Positions 1-9,234 of a stretch of 64,000 nt of DNA are shown here, piece after piece. A program made the translations under genes and the position numbers. Each line of letters starts with the position of its first letter. The stretch's first letter is position 1. A model generated the notes under the pieces. The model saw only the letters and a list, made by a program, of their open reading frames with translations, was not told where the DNA came from and did not search any database. The stretch covers positions 62,001 through 126,000 of the forward strand of contig NZ_JAMQKC010000002.1 of assembly GCF_028416595.1 (NCBI RefSeq), written 5' to 3'. Source of the DNA: Aquibacillus salsiterrae. GTDB taxonomy: Bacteria > Bacillota > Bacilli > Bacillales > Amphibacillaceae.

Positions 1-899
1 CGGTCGAGCATCTTCCATTTACTAATAATGCAGCAGAAAATAACGAGCCCCTAACGAAAAAGGTCGTAATGATTGTCGTTGATGGGATGCGGAAAGAACG
101 GTTTCAAGAAGCTAATACACCTTTTCTTGATAGCCTCCGGAACAACGGGACGGAATACACACAAATGGAGACAGTTTATCCAGCGCGTACGGTTGTTTGT
201 TTTTCTTCGATGATGACTGGTACGTATCCAAAAGAGCATGGAATCAAATCAAACATGGTTTGGAAACTTGGAGTTAACACAGAAACCATTTTTGACTCGT
301 TACGAAAAATAAATAAAAAAGGCCGACTATTAGGGATTGCCCATTTGATTGATTCAATGGGTGATGATGTGGATGCAATTACGGCTGTGATGGATAAAGA
401 TGAAGCAGATCGTAACATTATCGAACGCGCTAAGCACATCATGCTCAATGAAGACCCTGATTTTATTAATATCCAATTAATTGGAACCGATCAAATCGGA
501 CATAGTCGCGGTGTATTGTACGATGATTATATTGAAAAAATTGAAGAAGCAGACCGACTAATCGAGGAATTCGTTAGCTTTCTAGACGAAAACGGACAGA
601 TGGAAGATACTACTATTCTGATTTGTGCTGACCATGGTCAAGCAGATGGTATTGGTGGACATGGCCATCTCGATGAGGGGGAACGGTTTGTCCCGTTTTT
701 CTTATATGGTAATGCGATTGAACAAGGGAAAAAAGTTGAGGACCGTCATAGCTTAATTTCAACAGCTCCAACCATTGCCTACTTACTAGGTGCACCGTAC
801 CCAAGTCATAGTAGAGGACCAGTCTTACTTGAAGCTGTAAAAGAAAGGATGAACACCGAATATGAAACAAAAGTTAATCGTATTTCTTCCGGCATTTAA
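1..899 (+). CDS. Type I phosphodiesterase / nucleotide pyrophosphatase family protein, 5' truncated by the window
   Basis: The reading frame is open to the window edge (from base 3), so the gene starts upstream; an internal ATG lies at 69. The fold is that of alkaline-phosphatase-superfamily metal-dependent phosphodiesterases. Visible features, numbered from the ATG at 69, are the first metal aspartate in VVDGMR (D5), a YPARTV motif whose T41 fits the catalytic nucleophile followed by TGTYPKEHGI, then GTDQIGHSRG, ADHGQADG and a final GGHGH metal-binding histidine stretch. No signal peptide is visible in the part present. The stop overlaps the next gene (glycosyltransferase) by 38 bp, so the two are co-transcribed and may act on the same glycan or lipid. 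The substrate cannot be told from sequence. Confidence 0.85.
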   Translation, partial: VEHLPFTNNAAENNEPLTKKVVMIVVDGMRKERFQEANTPFLDSLRNNGTEYTQMETVYPARTVVCFSSMMTGTYPKEHGIKSNMVWKLGVNTETIFDSLRKINKKGRLLGIAHLIDSMGDDVDAITAVMDKDEADRNIIERAKHIMLNEDPDFINIQLIGTDQIGHSRGVLYDDYIEKIEEADRLIEEFVSFLDENGQMEDTTILICADHGQADGIGGHGHLDEGERFVPFFLYGNAIEQGKKVEDRHSLISTAPTIAYLLGAPYPSHSRGPVLLEAVKERMNTEYETKVNRISSGI

Positions 900-1614
900 C
901 GAAGAAGAATCATTACCAATTGTGTTGTCAAAAATTCCAAGAAATATTAGTGACGATATCGATGTTGAAGTATTAATTATTGATGACGGCTCAACAGACA
1001 ATACTGTCACAGTAGCAAAGCGTCACGGAGCAGACCACCTTGTTTCTTTTGCTGAAAACAGGGGGCTCGGTGCCGCCGTTCGAGAAGGTTTACGAAAAAG
1101 TGCGGAGTTAGGCGCTGATATTGCGGTCATGATAGATGCGGATAATGAATACCCGGCTTGGCAAATTCCTGAATTAATTGCTCCAATTGTAGCGGGGGAA
1201 GCAGATTATGTAATGGGCTCTCGTTTTTTAGGCACGATTAACGGCATGAAGCTGAATCGTAGACTAGGAAACTACTTTTTCACCGCACTCCAGTCGCTGT
1301 TATTACGAAGGTGGATCTATGATGGCCAATCAGGGATGCGTGCTTTTTCACGACAGGCAACTGCCCATGCGGAAATTATTCATGATTACAACTATGCCCA
1401 AGTACTGACTCTTAATCTTGTTCGGCAAGGGTTTCGGGTCAAAGAAATTCCAATTGATTATCAAGTCCGGACAACAGGGCAGTCGTTTATTAAATTTAAA
1501 GCGTACATGATGTCTGTTTTCCCTGCGATTATCCGTGAGATGCGAACGAAGCGGACGAAAGTAAAGGTTAATGATACTAGGAATACGGTAGAAAAAGAAC
1601 GCCAAGTTGGTTAA
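862..1614 (+). CDS. Family 2 glycosyltransferase (dolichol-phosphate-mannose-synthase-like)
   Basis: A 250-aa GT2 (GT-A fold) protein. It begins with the typical KLIVFLPAFNEEESLP strand and has IIDDGSTDNT, the DXD-like MIDADNEYP and the acceptor-side GSRFLG and DGQSGMRAF blocks seen in DPM1/GtrB-like enzymes, which transfer sugars from nucleotide donors to a polyprenyl phosphate. No C-terminal membrane helices are present, unlike GtrB. The ATG lies inside the end of the preceding phosphodiesterase gene (38-bp overlap), so translational coupling is likely. The acceptor and sugar are unknown. Confidence 0.85.
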   Translation: MKQKLIVFLPAFNEEESLPIVLSKIPRNISDDIDVEVLIIDDGSTDNTVTVAKRHGADHLVSFAENRGLGAAVREGLRKSAELGADIAVMIDADNEYPAWQIPELIAPIVAGEADYVMGSRFLGTINGMKLNRRLGNYFFTALQSLLLRRWIYDGQSGMRAFSRQATAHAEIIHDYNYAQVLTLNLVRQGFRVKEIPIDYQVRTTGQSFIKFKAYMMSVFPAIIREMRTKRTKVKVNDTRNTVEKERQVG

Positions 1615-1726
1615 CGGCTAAAATAACAATGAAAAGGGCTATATGAAATAGCGCTGAAGCAAGACTTTGGATTGTATATCTTCTTAAAGCTTAACAAAAA
1701 AATCTGACATTTTTGCAAAAAACTAG

Positions 1727-1755
1727 TTGACTATGAAATTGATAATCATTATCAT
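1727..1755 (+). promoter_or_regulatory. Fur-controlled promoter of the iron-uptake pair
   Basis: A perfect 7-1-7 Fur box, TGATAATCATTATCA (1740-1754), fills the spacer and -10 of a promoter with -35 TTGACT (1727-1732), 17-bp spacing and -10 TATCAT (1750-1755). Fe-Fur binding there would block RNA polymerase, so the downstream genes should be induced by iron limitation. Confidence 0.88.
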
Positions 1756-1777
1756 TGAAAGGGAGGAGTGAAGCTGG

Positions 1778-2563
1778 ATGAAAAAAATCAGCTTTGGACT
1801 AATTACGATGCTTGTCGTATTTTTTTCCACTCAAATAACCGGATTTGCTTATTCTTATGGAGATCCTAATAAAGAAAAAATTGCAGATGTATATGAACAA
1901 ATGGTTGTTAAATTAAATGAATCGCCACCAAACTTTGCTGATGCTAAGGCATTATTCGAAACGATTAGAGAAGAGGAAATTGTGCTTCACATGGGGGAGG
2001 CCCCAGCTCAGGTCGTGGAAAAAAACATAGCAGATGAAGATAAAGAAGCAGTTATAAGCAATATGCAAAAGATATTAACATTGAATATTTCTAGACGGCT
2101 CGAAGCATTAGAAGACGATTTTGAAAATTACGATTTAACTAAAAAACTGTTAGCCAAAGCATTCGCTACATATAAAGTAGTATCTCCTGTTGTCGAAGAA
2201 AAAGACGGGGAGCTCGATCAACAAATAAGAGACCAATTTGATCTTGCGCTAGAATCACTTGGTAATCCGGGTTTATTTGGAGTCGGGGAGAAAGAGCCAA
2301 ACAAAGACCAGTTTATCGAAAGTAAGACATTTATTCTTGAAGCAATAAAAGAGCCGTTTGGCATTGAAGATTATACGACAGGCCACTTTGTCGACCAAGT
2401 TCAAAAGGCAGAGAAGGCGGAGCAAAATGAGGATAAGGCAGGAAGCACCTCAAACTGGACAGATTATTCTAATTTAAAAAACTGGTTACCTATTGCCATC
2501 ATCGGCCTAGGGATCATCGTAGTAATTATTTATTTCATCCGTAAGCGGAAACGTTCATCCTAG
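1778..2563 (+). CDS. Secreted, C-terminally anchored accessory protein of an FTR1 iron permease
   Basis: A 261-aa protein with an N-terminal signal sequence (about residues 1-24), an acidic, mostly helical extracellular region and one C-terminal transmembrane helix (about 234-255) followed by RKRKRSS. It sits between a Fur box and an FTR1 permease, 30 bp upstream of the latter, so a role in ferrous/ferric iron delivery to the permease is inferred from context. It lacks a clear cupredoxin motif and is not obviously EfeO. It resembles the extracytoplasmic helical domain that is fused to FTR1 in some bacteria (inference). The start is supported by GGGAGGAG at 1761-1768. Confidence 0.7.
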   Translation: MKKISFGLITMLVVFFSTQITGFAYSYGDPNKEKIADVYEQMVVKLNESPPNFADAKALFETIREEEIVLHMGEAPAQVVEKNIADEDKEAVISNMQKILTLNISRRLEALEDDFENYDLTKKLLAKAFATYKVVSPVVEEKDGELDQQIRDQFDLALESLGNPGLFGVGEKEPNKDQFIESKTFILEAIKEPFGIEDYTTGHFVDQVQKAEKAEQNEDKAGSTSNWTDYSNLKNWLPIAIIGLGIIVVIIYFIRKRKRSS

Positions 2564-2592
2564 ATTGGTTTAGTAGAAGAGGAGGAGACTAG

Positions 2593-3543
2593 ATGCAAAT
2601 TCAAGCGTTACTTGTTATGTTGCGTGAAGTGTTTGAAGCAGCCTTAATTGTCGGAATTATTATCACGTATTTAAAGCGAACTGATAATGGGAAATTCACA
2701 AAATATGTTTGGCTTGGTACTGGGCTAGCCGTTTTAGCTAGTGCTGGTGTAGCGTTACTTTTTCAAGTGGTCCTAACCGGGTTTGCAGCAATGGCTAGTG
2801 AAATCTATCTTAAGGTTGCCATCATGCTCATTTCATCCGTTTTATTGACACAAATGGTGTTTTGGATGGCAAAAAACAACCGTGATATGAAGAACAACAT
2901 TGAAGGTAAGTTAGGTGAACTAGTGACAGCGGGCAGTGTTATCGGCATGGTCATTCACACCTTTTTAGTTGTTGTTCGAGAAGGTGTCGAGACGGTCTTC
3001 TTTTTTGCTGCTATTACCGGAGGCAATATTCAGAAAGGCTTTGAAGGATGGGGCGCAATAAGTGGTGTTGTTATTGCATTGTTCATTGCCTATCTTTTCT
3101 TCAAAGGAACGATGCGGATTCCACTCAAGACGTTCTTTAAGATTACTAGTGCATTTATCGTGATGATTGCGGCAGGTTTACTCGTTCAAGGAATTGCAAT
3201 TTTACAAGATTTAACGATTGTCGGAAGCGTCATGCCAGAAGTCTATAACTTGACTTGGCTGCTACCTGAGCATCCAATTGATGCAGCACAATATTTACGT
3301 AATACAGGTGTCGAACCACAACTTTCTGGTGAAGTTGGAATATTCTTAAAGGCCTTATTTGGCTATTCTGCGAATCCATCGTTAGAAGAGGTTGTTGCTT
3401 ACCTTGGCTATTTTGTAGTCGTTTATCTACTTGTGACGGTTAAAAATAAAGAAGGGGCAGCAGTACGAAAGGTTGCAACCACGAAAGTTAAAAATCCCAA
3501 AGCGTTTACTAATGGTTCGATAAGCCAGAATGCTTATAAATAA
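2593..3543 (+). CDS. efeU: FTR1/EfeU-family iron permease
   Basis: A 316-aa polytopic membrane protein with seven or so predicted helices. Both REXXE iron-translocation motifs of the FTR1/OFeT family are intact: REVFE at residues 11-15 and REGVE at 129-133. It is translated from a GAGGAG site 4-13 bases upstream and lies in one operon with the upstream anchored accessory protein under a Fur box. No EfeB (DyP peroxidase) gene is adjacent, so this is not a full efeUOB cluster. The substrate is iron by family; the redox partner is not evident here. Confidence 0.9.
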   Translation: MQIQALLVMLREVFEAALIVGIIITYLKRTDNGKFTKYVWLGTGLAVLASAGVALLFQVVLTGFAAMASEIYLKVAIMLISSVLLTQMVFWMAKNNRDMKNNIEGKLGELVTAGSVIGMVIHTFLVVVREGVETVFFFAAITGGNIQKGFEGWGAISGVVIALFIAYLFFKGTMRIPLKTFFKITSAFIVMIAAGLLVQGIAILQDLTIVGSVMPEVYNLTWLLPEHPIDAAQYLRNTGVEPQLSGEVGIFLKALFGYSANPSLEEVVAYLGYFVVVYLLVTVKNKEGAAVRKVATTKVKNPKAFTNGSISQNAYK

Positions 3544-3548
3544 AGACT

Positions 3549-3577
3549 AAAAAAGGTGGCAGTTGCCGCCTTTTTTA
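3549..3577 (+). terminator. Intrinsic terminator of the iron-permease operon
   Basis: A short hairpin GGTGGCA-gt-TGCCGCC (3555-3570, one G-U pair) is flanked by A6 and T6, six bases after the permease stop codon. Confidence 0.8.
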
Positions 3578-3609
3578 ATTAGATAAGGAAAGTATAAAAA
3601 GATCCAAGA

Positions 3610-3796
3610 GCTGTCTAGCAACGTCAAGGCTTGTCTTACGCTTGTCGGGGGTGACCAAGGCACTTTCGCTTTTCTAATTGTCTAGCTACAGCGCCTACCC
3701 CCTCGAGTCGTAAGTCAATCCTCTACATGGCAAAGACCGCCATTACGAGGCTTGTCTTACGCTTGTCGGGGGTGACCAAGGCACTTTCGCTTTTCT
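3610..3796 (+). repeat. Interspersed near-palindromic repeat, one partial plus one full copy
   Basis: Two adjacent copies of a repeat that recurs at 20392, 27521, 33599, 53625 and 57638. The first (3610-3676) has lost its left arm. The second (3680-3796) is complete: it opens with tctagctacagcgcctaccc, has a short hairpin core (ggcaaagaccgcc), and closes with a right arm containing cttgtcgggggtgaccaagg and ending in gcttttc. The arms are partly complementary, so RNA or single-stranded DNA would fold into a long hairpin. It codes for nothing. Confidence 0.75.
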
Positions 3797-3817
3797 TGTA
3801 AAGGGGGATTAGAATCA

Positions 3818-5341
3818 ATGAGTAAAAAGCGGTGGTCAGCTGGTCTTATCGTTACAGGCATATTTACTACTGGTTTCATGGTTCTTCTTACATGGTTGCG
3901 CTATCGCTATGCTAGTTCCTATGCTCGGAGCTGGGATCAAGTTGATTTTGCGTTAGGGGTGCAAAGTTTTGACCTGTTTCAGATGCAACCTCATTTTCCA
4001 GGCTATCCGTACTTTATATTAGGTGGGACGCTCGTTAACCAATGGATACCGAACCCGGCTGAAGCATTAGCATACGTTAATATTACACTGATGACATTAG
4101 CAGTTATTCCTATCTTTCTACTATGTCGGAGAAGGTTATCTGTTGTATATAGTCTAATCGGAGTCGTTGCTGTGCAATCACTAGCATATTTGTCGATAAT
4201 GACGGTGGAACCAATGAGTGGTGCTGCTGCCACAGCGGTATTGTGGTGGTATATTTGGAGCTTAGTCGTCGCTTGGGAGAAGAATCGTTCCAATCCGACT
4301 CGATTTTCAGCAATTGCTGAGTTGTTACCACCGTTATTGTTTAGTATTTTACTAGGTATAAGGCTTTCCTATTTTCCGTTTGGATTAGGTTTTATTTTGT
4401 TGTGGATTGTTCATTGGAAAAATGTACCCAATCGACGGCTCTTTTACGATTACTTAGCAAGACAAATCATTTTCACTGTTGTCTTTCAACTTATTTGGAT
4501 TGTCGGACTGGTTGTATCGGTTGGAGGAGTTGATTTTTTTGTTGCTTTAGCTGCTGGATTTATCGAGGGGCACTTTTCCAATTGGGGTGGAGCTGTCACG
4601 ACTGATTCGCAACCGGTTGGTAATCGCTTTATGAAATTAATCGGGGAAAACTTGGTTTGGGTAGGTATGACTTTAAAGTCAATTTTCGCTGCGATTACGT
4701 TTGGGCTAATGATCGTGGTGACCGCGATGACTAGATCGACACCATCCTCAGGTAGGAAGAGTGCACCGCCAATGGAGCGGTGGATAATCATCCTCTCAGT
4801 CGGCTATTTTGTCTGGGCTTTACTTGGCCAAAATGTAGACAAGACGAGGCATATTCTACCACTAATTGGATTAATTATGCTACTCCTTGTCTTGCGTTTA
4901 TTGGCTAGTAAGTTTAAAAAGGTTGCGGTAGTTGTTGTCGTCCTATCTAGTATGCTGCAAGTCTATCAAGGTTATGGTTACATGAAAATCGGGGCGACGG
5001 AAAGGCCATCAACCTACCAGCTTGCTTCCCGGCTTGAACAGCTCAGGCAGCCGTTCATTGTTTATACGTGGGAAGAGGAAAGGGTGCTTGACTACCTAAA
5101 CGCACCCTATGATTATAAAAAAATATACACGTATGAGTTGTTTTTAGCTGATATAAGCTATCGAGGCAACCGCGACGTTTATTTAACGAATATGGTAGTT
5201 GAGGGGTTTTTGCAACAAGGCCATGATGTCAGTGATTCGATTGAAGAGGTCGACGTATTTAAGTCCGACCCGATATTTGATCCTGTTTATCATACGATTA
5301 CGTTATACAAATGGACAAACAATGGTGTTAGGGGTGGTTAA
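3818..5341 (+). CDS. Polytopic membrane protein, GT-C glycosyltransferase-like
   Basis: A 507-aa protein with about ten hydrophobic segments and a soluble C-terminal tail (from about residue 400). The first periplasmic loop after helix 1 has the acidic SWDQVDFALG patch followed by PHFPGYPYF, resembling the first loop of GT-C enzymes that use polyprenyl-linked sugars (PMT/ArnT-like). It ends 2 bp before ugd, so a role in surface glycan synthesis is likely. The family match is weak, and a plain integral membrane protein of unknown function is the alternative. The start has an AAGGGGGA ribosome site. Confidence 0.6.
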   Translation: MSKKRWSAGLIVTGIFTTGFMVLLTWLRYRYASSYARSWDQVDFALGVQSFDLFQMQPHFPGYPYFILGGTLVNQWIPNPAEALAYVNITLMTLAVIPIFLLCRRRLSVVYSLIGVVAVQSLAYLSIMTVEPMSGAAATAVLWWYIWSLVVAWEKNRSNPTRFSAIAELLPPLLFSILLGIRLSYFPFGLGFILLWIVHWKNVPNRRLFYDYLARQIIFTVVFQLIWIVGLVVSVGGVDFFVALAAGFIEGHFSNWGGAVTTDSQPVGNRFMKLIGENLVWVGMTLKSIFAAITFGLMIVVTAMTRSTPSSGRKSAPPMERWIIILSVGYFVWALLGQNVDKTRHILPLIGLIMLLLVLRLLASKFKKVAVVVVVLSSMLQVYQGYGYMKIGATERPSTYQLASRLEQLRQPFIVYTWEEERVLDYLNAPYDYKKIYTYELFLADISYRGNRDVYLTNMVVEGFLQQGHDVSDSIEEVDVFKSDPIFDPVYHTITLYKWTNNGVRGG

Positions 5342-5343
5342 TC

Positions 5344-6657
5344 ATGCGCATTACGATGGTCGGGCTTGGGTATGTTGGGTTAGTTACTGCTGCAAGCTTG
5401 GCAGAAATTGGTCACCACGTTACATGTGTTGATCAAGATGAGAACAAAGTTCGTCAATTAAAGGAAGGTATTCTGCCATTCTATGAACCAGGCTTACGCG
5501 AACTGATTACAAACCTTACTAGTAAAAGCAGCTTAACGTTTACAACAAGCCTTGAGAGAAGCTGTTTAGGAGCAGAAGTCATCTATATTGCGGTTGGAAC
5601 CCCGCCAAACGATGATGGTACGGTTGACCTAAGTAGTCTGGAAACCGTTGCACTTCAACTAGCTGGGTATATAAAGGCAGATGTCATTGTCGTGATTAAA
5701 TCAACTGTTCCGGTTGGGACAAATGACTATGTTAAGCGGTTAATCGATGAACATTTACCTACACCTGTATCCGTTGATATCGTCTCGAATCCAGAATTTT
5801 TACGGGAAGGTACTGCCTTACATGACACCTTTTTCGGTGACAGGATTGTTATTGGGGCAAACAATCCCGATGCAGCTAAGGTGATAGAAGAAATCAACAA
5901 GCCGTTTAACGTCCCGATTGTGAAAACGACATTGCAAAATGCTGAAATGATTAAGTATGCATCGAATGCTTTTTTAGCGACGAAAATTAGCTTTATTAAC
6001 GAAATAGCTAACATTTGTGAAAAAGTTGGAGCTGATATTGCTGATGTTGCCAAAGCAATGGGTATGGATAAGCGAATCGGTCCGCAATTTTTGCAAGCAG
6101 GGATTGGTTATGGTGGGTCTTGTTTTCCAAAAGATACAAGAGCACTAATGCAAATTTCTGGCAATGTGGCACATGAGTTTGCTTTATTAAAGGCTGTCAT
6201 TGACGTCAACAATAAACAACAAACTTTGTTAGTTGAAAAGGCTAAACAACGATTTGGTAAATTAGACGAGCGACGGATAGCGGTGTTAGGCTTAGCGTTT
6301 AAGCCGAATACCGATGATATTCGGGAGGCTGCATCACTGGTCGTCATTGAACAGCTTCTTACGGAAGGGGCAACGGTTACCGTATATGACCCAGTGGCGA
6401 TGAACAATGCAAAGCTGGTGCTAAACGATCAAGTGCTTTATGCCGAATCAGTCGAAGCCGCGTTGAAAGAGGCCGATATGGCGTTGATTGTAACGGAATG
6501 GGAAATAATTAAACAAGCTGATTTACCGAAATGGCGGAATCTAATGAACGAACCGATTATTTTTGATGGTCGCAATTGCTTTGACCCAAGTAAAATGGCG
6601 GAACACAACATCGAATATCACTCGATCGGCCGTCCTGTTTCGATGCATCTAAACTAA
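5344..6657 (+). CDS. ugd: UDP-glucose 6-dehydrogenase
   Basis: A 437-aa protein that oxidises UDP-glucose to UDP-glucuronate with two NAD+. It starts with the Rossmann motif GLGYVGLVTA (residues 7-16) and has the GTPP strand and the active-site block GIGYGGSCFPKDT with catalytic C260, then the C-terminal UDP-binding domain with LGLAFKPNTDDIREA. Length and motifs match TuaD/Ugd of Bacillus. It is 2 bp downstream of a GT-C-like membrane protein, suggesting supply of glucuronic acid for a cell-wall or capsule polymer (inference). A convergent terminator follows. Confidence 0.95.
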   Translation: MRITMVGLGYVGLVTAASLAEIGHHVTCVDQDENKVRQLKEGILPFYEPGLRELITNLTSKSSLTFTTSLERSCLGAEVIYIAVGTPPNDDGTVDLSSLETVALQLAGYIKADVIVVIKSTVPVGTNDYVKRLIDEHLPTPVSVDIVSNPEFLREGTALHDTFFGDRIVIGANNPDAAKVIEEINKPFNVPIVKTTLQNAEMIKYASNAFLATKISFINEIANICEKVGADIADVAKAMGMDKRIGPQFLQAGIGYGGSCFPKDTRALMQISGNVAHEFALLKAVIDVNNKQQTLLVEKAKQRFGKLDERRIAVLGLAFKPNTDDIREAASLVVIEQLLTEGATVTVYDPVAMNNAKLVLNDQVLYAESVEAALKEADMALIVTEWEIIKQADLPKWRNLMNEPIIFDGRNCFDPSKMAEHNIEYHSIGRPVSMHLN

Positions 6658-6665
6658 GACCCTAG

Positions 6666-6709
6666 CAAAAACGGAAGTGTACCGACAGTTAGGCTCGCTT
6701 CCGTTTTTG
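6666..6709. terminator. Bidirectional terminator between ugd and the germination operon
   Basis: A perfect 12-bp stem CAAAAACGGAAG / CTTCCGTTTTTG (6666-6677 and 6698-6709) with a 20-nt loop. The stop codon of the minus-strand germination gene (6689-6691) lies inside the loop, so the one structure serves both converging units. Confidence 0.85.
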
Positions 6710-7789
6710 TTTGATGAGACCAGTGATATAGACGGTGGTTGGAATGACTAAACAGACGATGTAGGTGAATGGGTAGAAAAAGACTTCACTAAATTCCACT
6801 TGTTTCATCGTTGTTGAAAACATTAATGTAGCAGTAACAATAATGAGCATCCCGATTGGAAGAGTCAGTGGTCGGTAGTCTTTTAGTTTAAAAATAGATT
6901 GAAGCCCTGAAGTTAATACATATACCGTCACCGCCAGTTTAAAATAGATACTTAGAAACCAAATAATCGCGATAAACACTTCAACTCGTTCTAAAATGTC
7001 AGCAATCGTTACCTTTTTCCCTAATACATAAAAAGGAAAGGAATTTCTTTCGGTAAAGTCTGCGCCTAACACGAGTATGCAAAAGGTGATTGCAATCGTT
7101 AATACTAAACCACCAATTAGTACACCTTCCATAAACGAATGTTTTACCCTTTTTTTCGTTTTCACATAGGGTGTAATCATTAAGAATGTAAGTAATTCTA
7201 AAAACGGAAAGGATAAAAAATAATAGCTTCCATATACAATCGATTGGATTCCGCCTTCGAAAACCGGGAGCAGGTTTTCCGTTTCCAATGACCCGATAAG
7301 AAAAATTACCGTTAAGAACATCAAGCTTAATATCCATGGAATAAATATTTCGGATGACCGGGCAATGCTTTCAAGCCCTGCCCTGACACCAAAGATTACC
7401 GTCATCATAAACAGGATGAAAATAACTGTGATAGGAGTGTTGACTAGTATTTGCGTTTTTAAAAAATCACCGATATTCCATAAAACTAACACACTCAGAA
7501 AGAAAAAGAAGATATAAGTTATAGCGATGACGAAACCGCCGAGCCACTTACCAAGAATATGTTTAACGCAGTCGAAATAATGTTTATCTGGATGTAAACC
7601 AGCTATTTTACTGTAAAAAGTGACGAGAACAAGTCCGATAATAACGGTTAGAATAGCGGAAATCCAGGCGTCTTGCTCGGCTGCTTCCGCTAACTTTCTC
7701 GGTATAATCAAAATGGAGCTTCCAACTGTAAACAGGACAACGAGTGTGGAAAATTGTAGATTACTAATAATAATTTTCTGGGATTTCAT
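6689..7789 (-). CDS. Spore germination protein B, GerAB/YndE family
   Basis: A 366-aa membrane protein with about ten transmembrane segments, belonging to the GerAB family of the APC transporter superfamily, which forms the germinant-sensing subunit in the inner spore membrane. The N-terminus (SNLQFSTLVVLFTVGSSIL) is typical. Last gene of the minus-strand operon A-C-D-B, with an AGGGGGG ribosome site. Expected to be expressed in the forespore under sigma G. The germinant (amino acid, sugar, nucleoside or ion) cannot be predicted. Confidence 0.92.
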   Translation of the reverse strand: MKSQKIIISNLQFSTLVVLFTVGSSILIIPRKLAEAAEQDAWISAILTVIIGLVLVTFYSKIAGLHPDKHYFDCVKHILGKWLGGFVIAITYIFFFFLSVLVLWNIGDFLKTQILVNTPITVIFILFMMTVIFGVRAGLESIARSSEIFIPWILSLMFLTVIFLIGSLETENLLPVFEGGIQSIVYGSYYFLSFPFLELLTFLMITPYVKTKKRVKHSFMEGVLIGGLVLTIAITFCILVLGADFTERNSFPFYVLGKKVTIADILERVEVFIAIIWFLSIYFKLAVTVYVLTSGLQSIFKLKDYRPLTLPIGMLIIVTATLMFSTTMKQVEFSEVFFYPFTYIVCLVIPTTVYITGLIKQKRKRA

Positions 7790-7805
7790 AGCTTAATACC
7801 CCCCT

Positions 7806-8036
7806 TCACCTTAAAAGACGTCCTGTTTCTAACCCGATTGGTGAAAACAAGCGGATTAGCATGTCGGCTGGGTTTGGAACAGGGACACCTATCACCATCA
7901 AGACAGCTAATCCGGTACTGATCGAAAGGAAAAAAGTAAACAGGATTAGCTCCTTTTTCATTTTTTGCTTGCGCATTTTCGGTACTTCATACCAACAAAT
8001 GAGGGTCACGATAATCAAAATACCAATAAGTTTCAT
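7806..8036 (-). CDS. Small two-helix germinant receptor D-type subunit
   Basis: A 76-aa protein with two hydrophobic segments (about residues 3-16 and 30-52). Small two-TM proteins encoded inside gerA-type operons are known as D subunits (for example GerKD in B. subtilis and GerUD in B. megaterium) and modulate receptor function. The ATG abuts the stop codon of the C-subunit gene and the stop lies 16 bp before the B-subunit gene, which places it firmly in the operon. Confidence 0.75.
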   Translation of the reverse strand: MKLIGILIIVTLICWYEVPKMRKQKMKKELILFTFFLSISTGLAVLMVIGVPVPNPADMLIRLFSPIGLETGRLLR

Positions 8037-9230
8037 TTAATCTTCACCATCACTTTGGAACGATTCGCCAATGGTACCTGTCCGCTTAATGTTAAATTCT
8101 GCCTTCACATCAACTTCTAAATTGACAAATCCTTCTTCATCCCAATTTTCTTTCACCCTTTGCCATAGCTTTGGCTTTTGTTGGTAGATTTTTTCGCCAA
8201 ATCCAAAGATATCGGTTTGCCATTTTTTAGCTGTTTCAATCGTATCTAAAGACATCTTTTCCTTCTTTTTCGCAAAGGATGCCTCTAGTTCGTTGATCGT
8301 TCTTTCATCTAAAAATTGATTCTCGCACTGCACTTCACCAATTGCCGCCTCTGAAGTCAATGTTACTTTTACTTTTGGTTGGCCATTCTCTTCAACTACC
8401 TTTATATCTGTTGCAGAGTTGTTTATTTCAATCGTTACATTTCCACCTGTACACGACTGAACTGCGACGGTATTCGTTACATTGTCAGTCAAGTAATTAT
8501 AGGCTTTGCTTTCGCTCTCAGTTAGCCAACCGACGAGTTTATCACCTTTAAAAGCTGCTAAGTTTTGCAGCTTTAACAGCGATGGTGACGGTATTCTTTC
8601 TACATTCTGTAGGCTTCCACCAAATTCAGTATCACCTTCGATATAGACTCCAGTCAAAACAGGATTGTTTCCTTCAGAAATTAACGTGGAAATTAATTGG
8701 TCTAACTTCACCCCTAAGGTTGGAGCCCAATTTTTTTGGGAACTCTCGATCGATTGATACAGTTTGTTTGTTGGAATTTTATCAATCGGTGTCAAGACTT
8801 TTAATATACTTGAAGCATCTTTTTCTTCCGAGACTAAAAGGAAAAAGTCAGTACGAACTTCATGGTCTCTTGATAAAAAATCTAACGTATCCTCAATTCC
8901 TTGTTCAGCTAATTGTTTGCCCAAAACAACAATTCTAAGATGGGCTAAATATAGCTTTCGCGGTGATGAATCGGTAATTTTACGTATTGCTTCGAATAGA
9001 CTATCACCAGTTGCTTCATAGGTAGACACGGCAACACGGTTTGTTTGAGCCTCACCAGCGATTTCGGCTGGATTTAGTATTTGGGCTGTGACACGATACC
9101 CTTCTTCCGCTTGGTCGATAGCGAGACCAGTTAGGATAGCTAATTCATTTAATTCCTTTTTGTCCCAACAGCCAGATAAAACGGGCAGAAGTACCAAAAA
9201 GAATAAGATTAAGACAAGCTTTTTTCTCAT
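8037..9230 (-). CDS. Spore germination lipoprotein, Ger(x)C family
   Basis: A 397-aa lipoprotein with a basic start (MRKKLVLILFF), a lipobox LSGC and the family hallmark C-WDKKELNELAI right after it. Ger(x)C proteins are the peripheral C subunit of germinant receptors, tethered by diacylglycerol to the inner spore membrane. A longer GTG-initiated reading (to 9248) would overlap the A-subunit gene; the ATG at 9230 is preferred because GGTGAG lies at the right distance. The gene abuts the downstream D-subunit gene. Confidence 0.9.
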   Translation of the reverse strand: MRKKLVLILFFLVLLPVLSGCWDKKELNELAILTGLAIDQAEEGYRVTAQILNPAEIAGEAQTNRVAVSTYEATGDSLFEAIRKITDSSPRKLYLAHLRIVVLGKQLAEQGIEDTLDFLSRDHEVRTDFFLLVSEEKDASSILKVLTPIDKIPTNKLYQSIESSQKNWAPTLGVKLDQLISTLISEGNNPVLTGVYIEGDTEFGGSLQNVERIPSPSLLKLQNLAAFKGDKLVGWLTESESKAYNYLTDNVTNTVAVQSCTGGNVTIEINNSATDIKVVEENGQPKVKVTLTSEAAIGEVQCENQFLDERTINELEASFAKKKEKMSLDTIETAKKWQTDIFGFGEKIYQQKPKLWQRVKENWDEEGFVNLEVDVKAEFNIKRTGTIGESFQSDGED

Positions 9231-9234
9231 AAGC

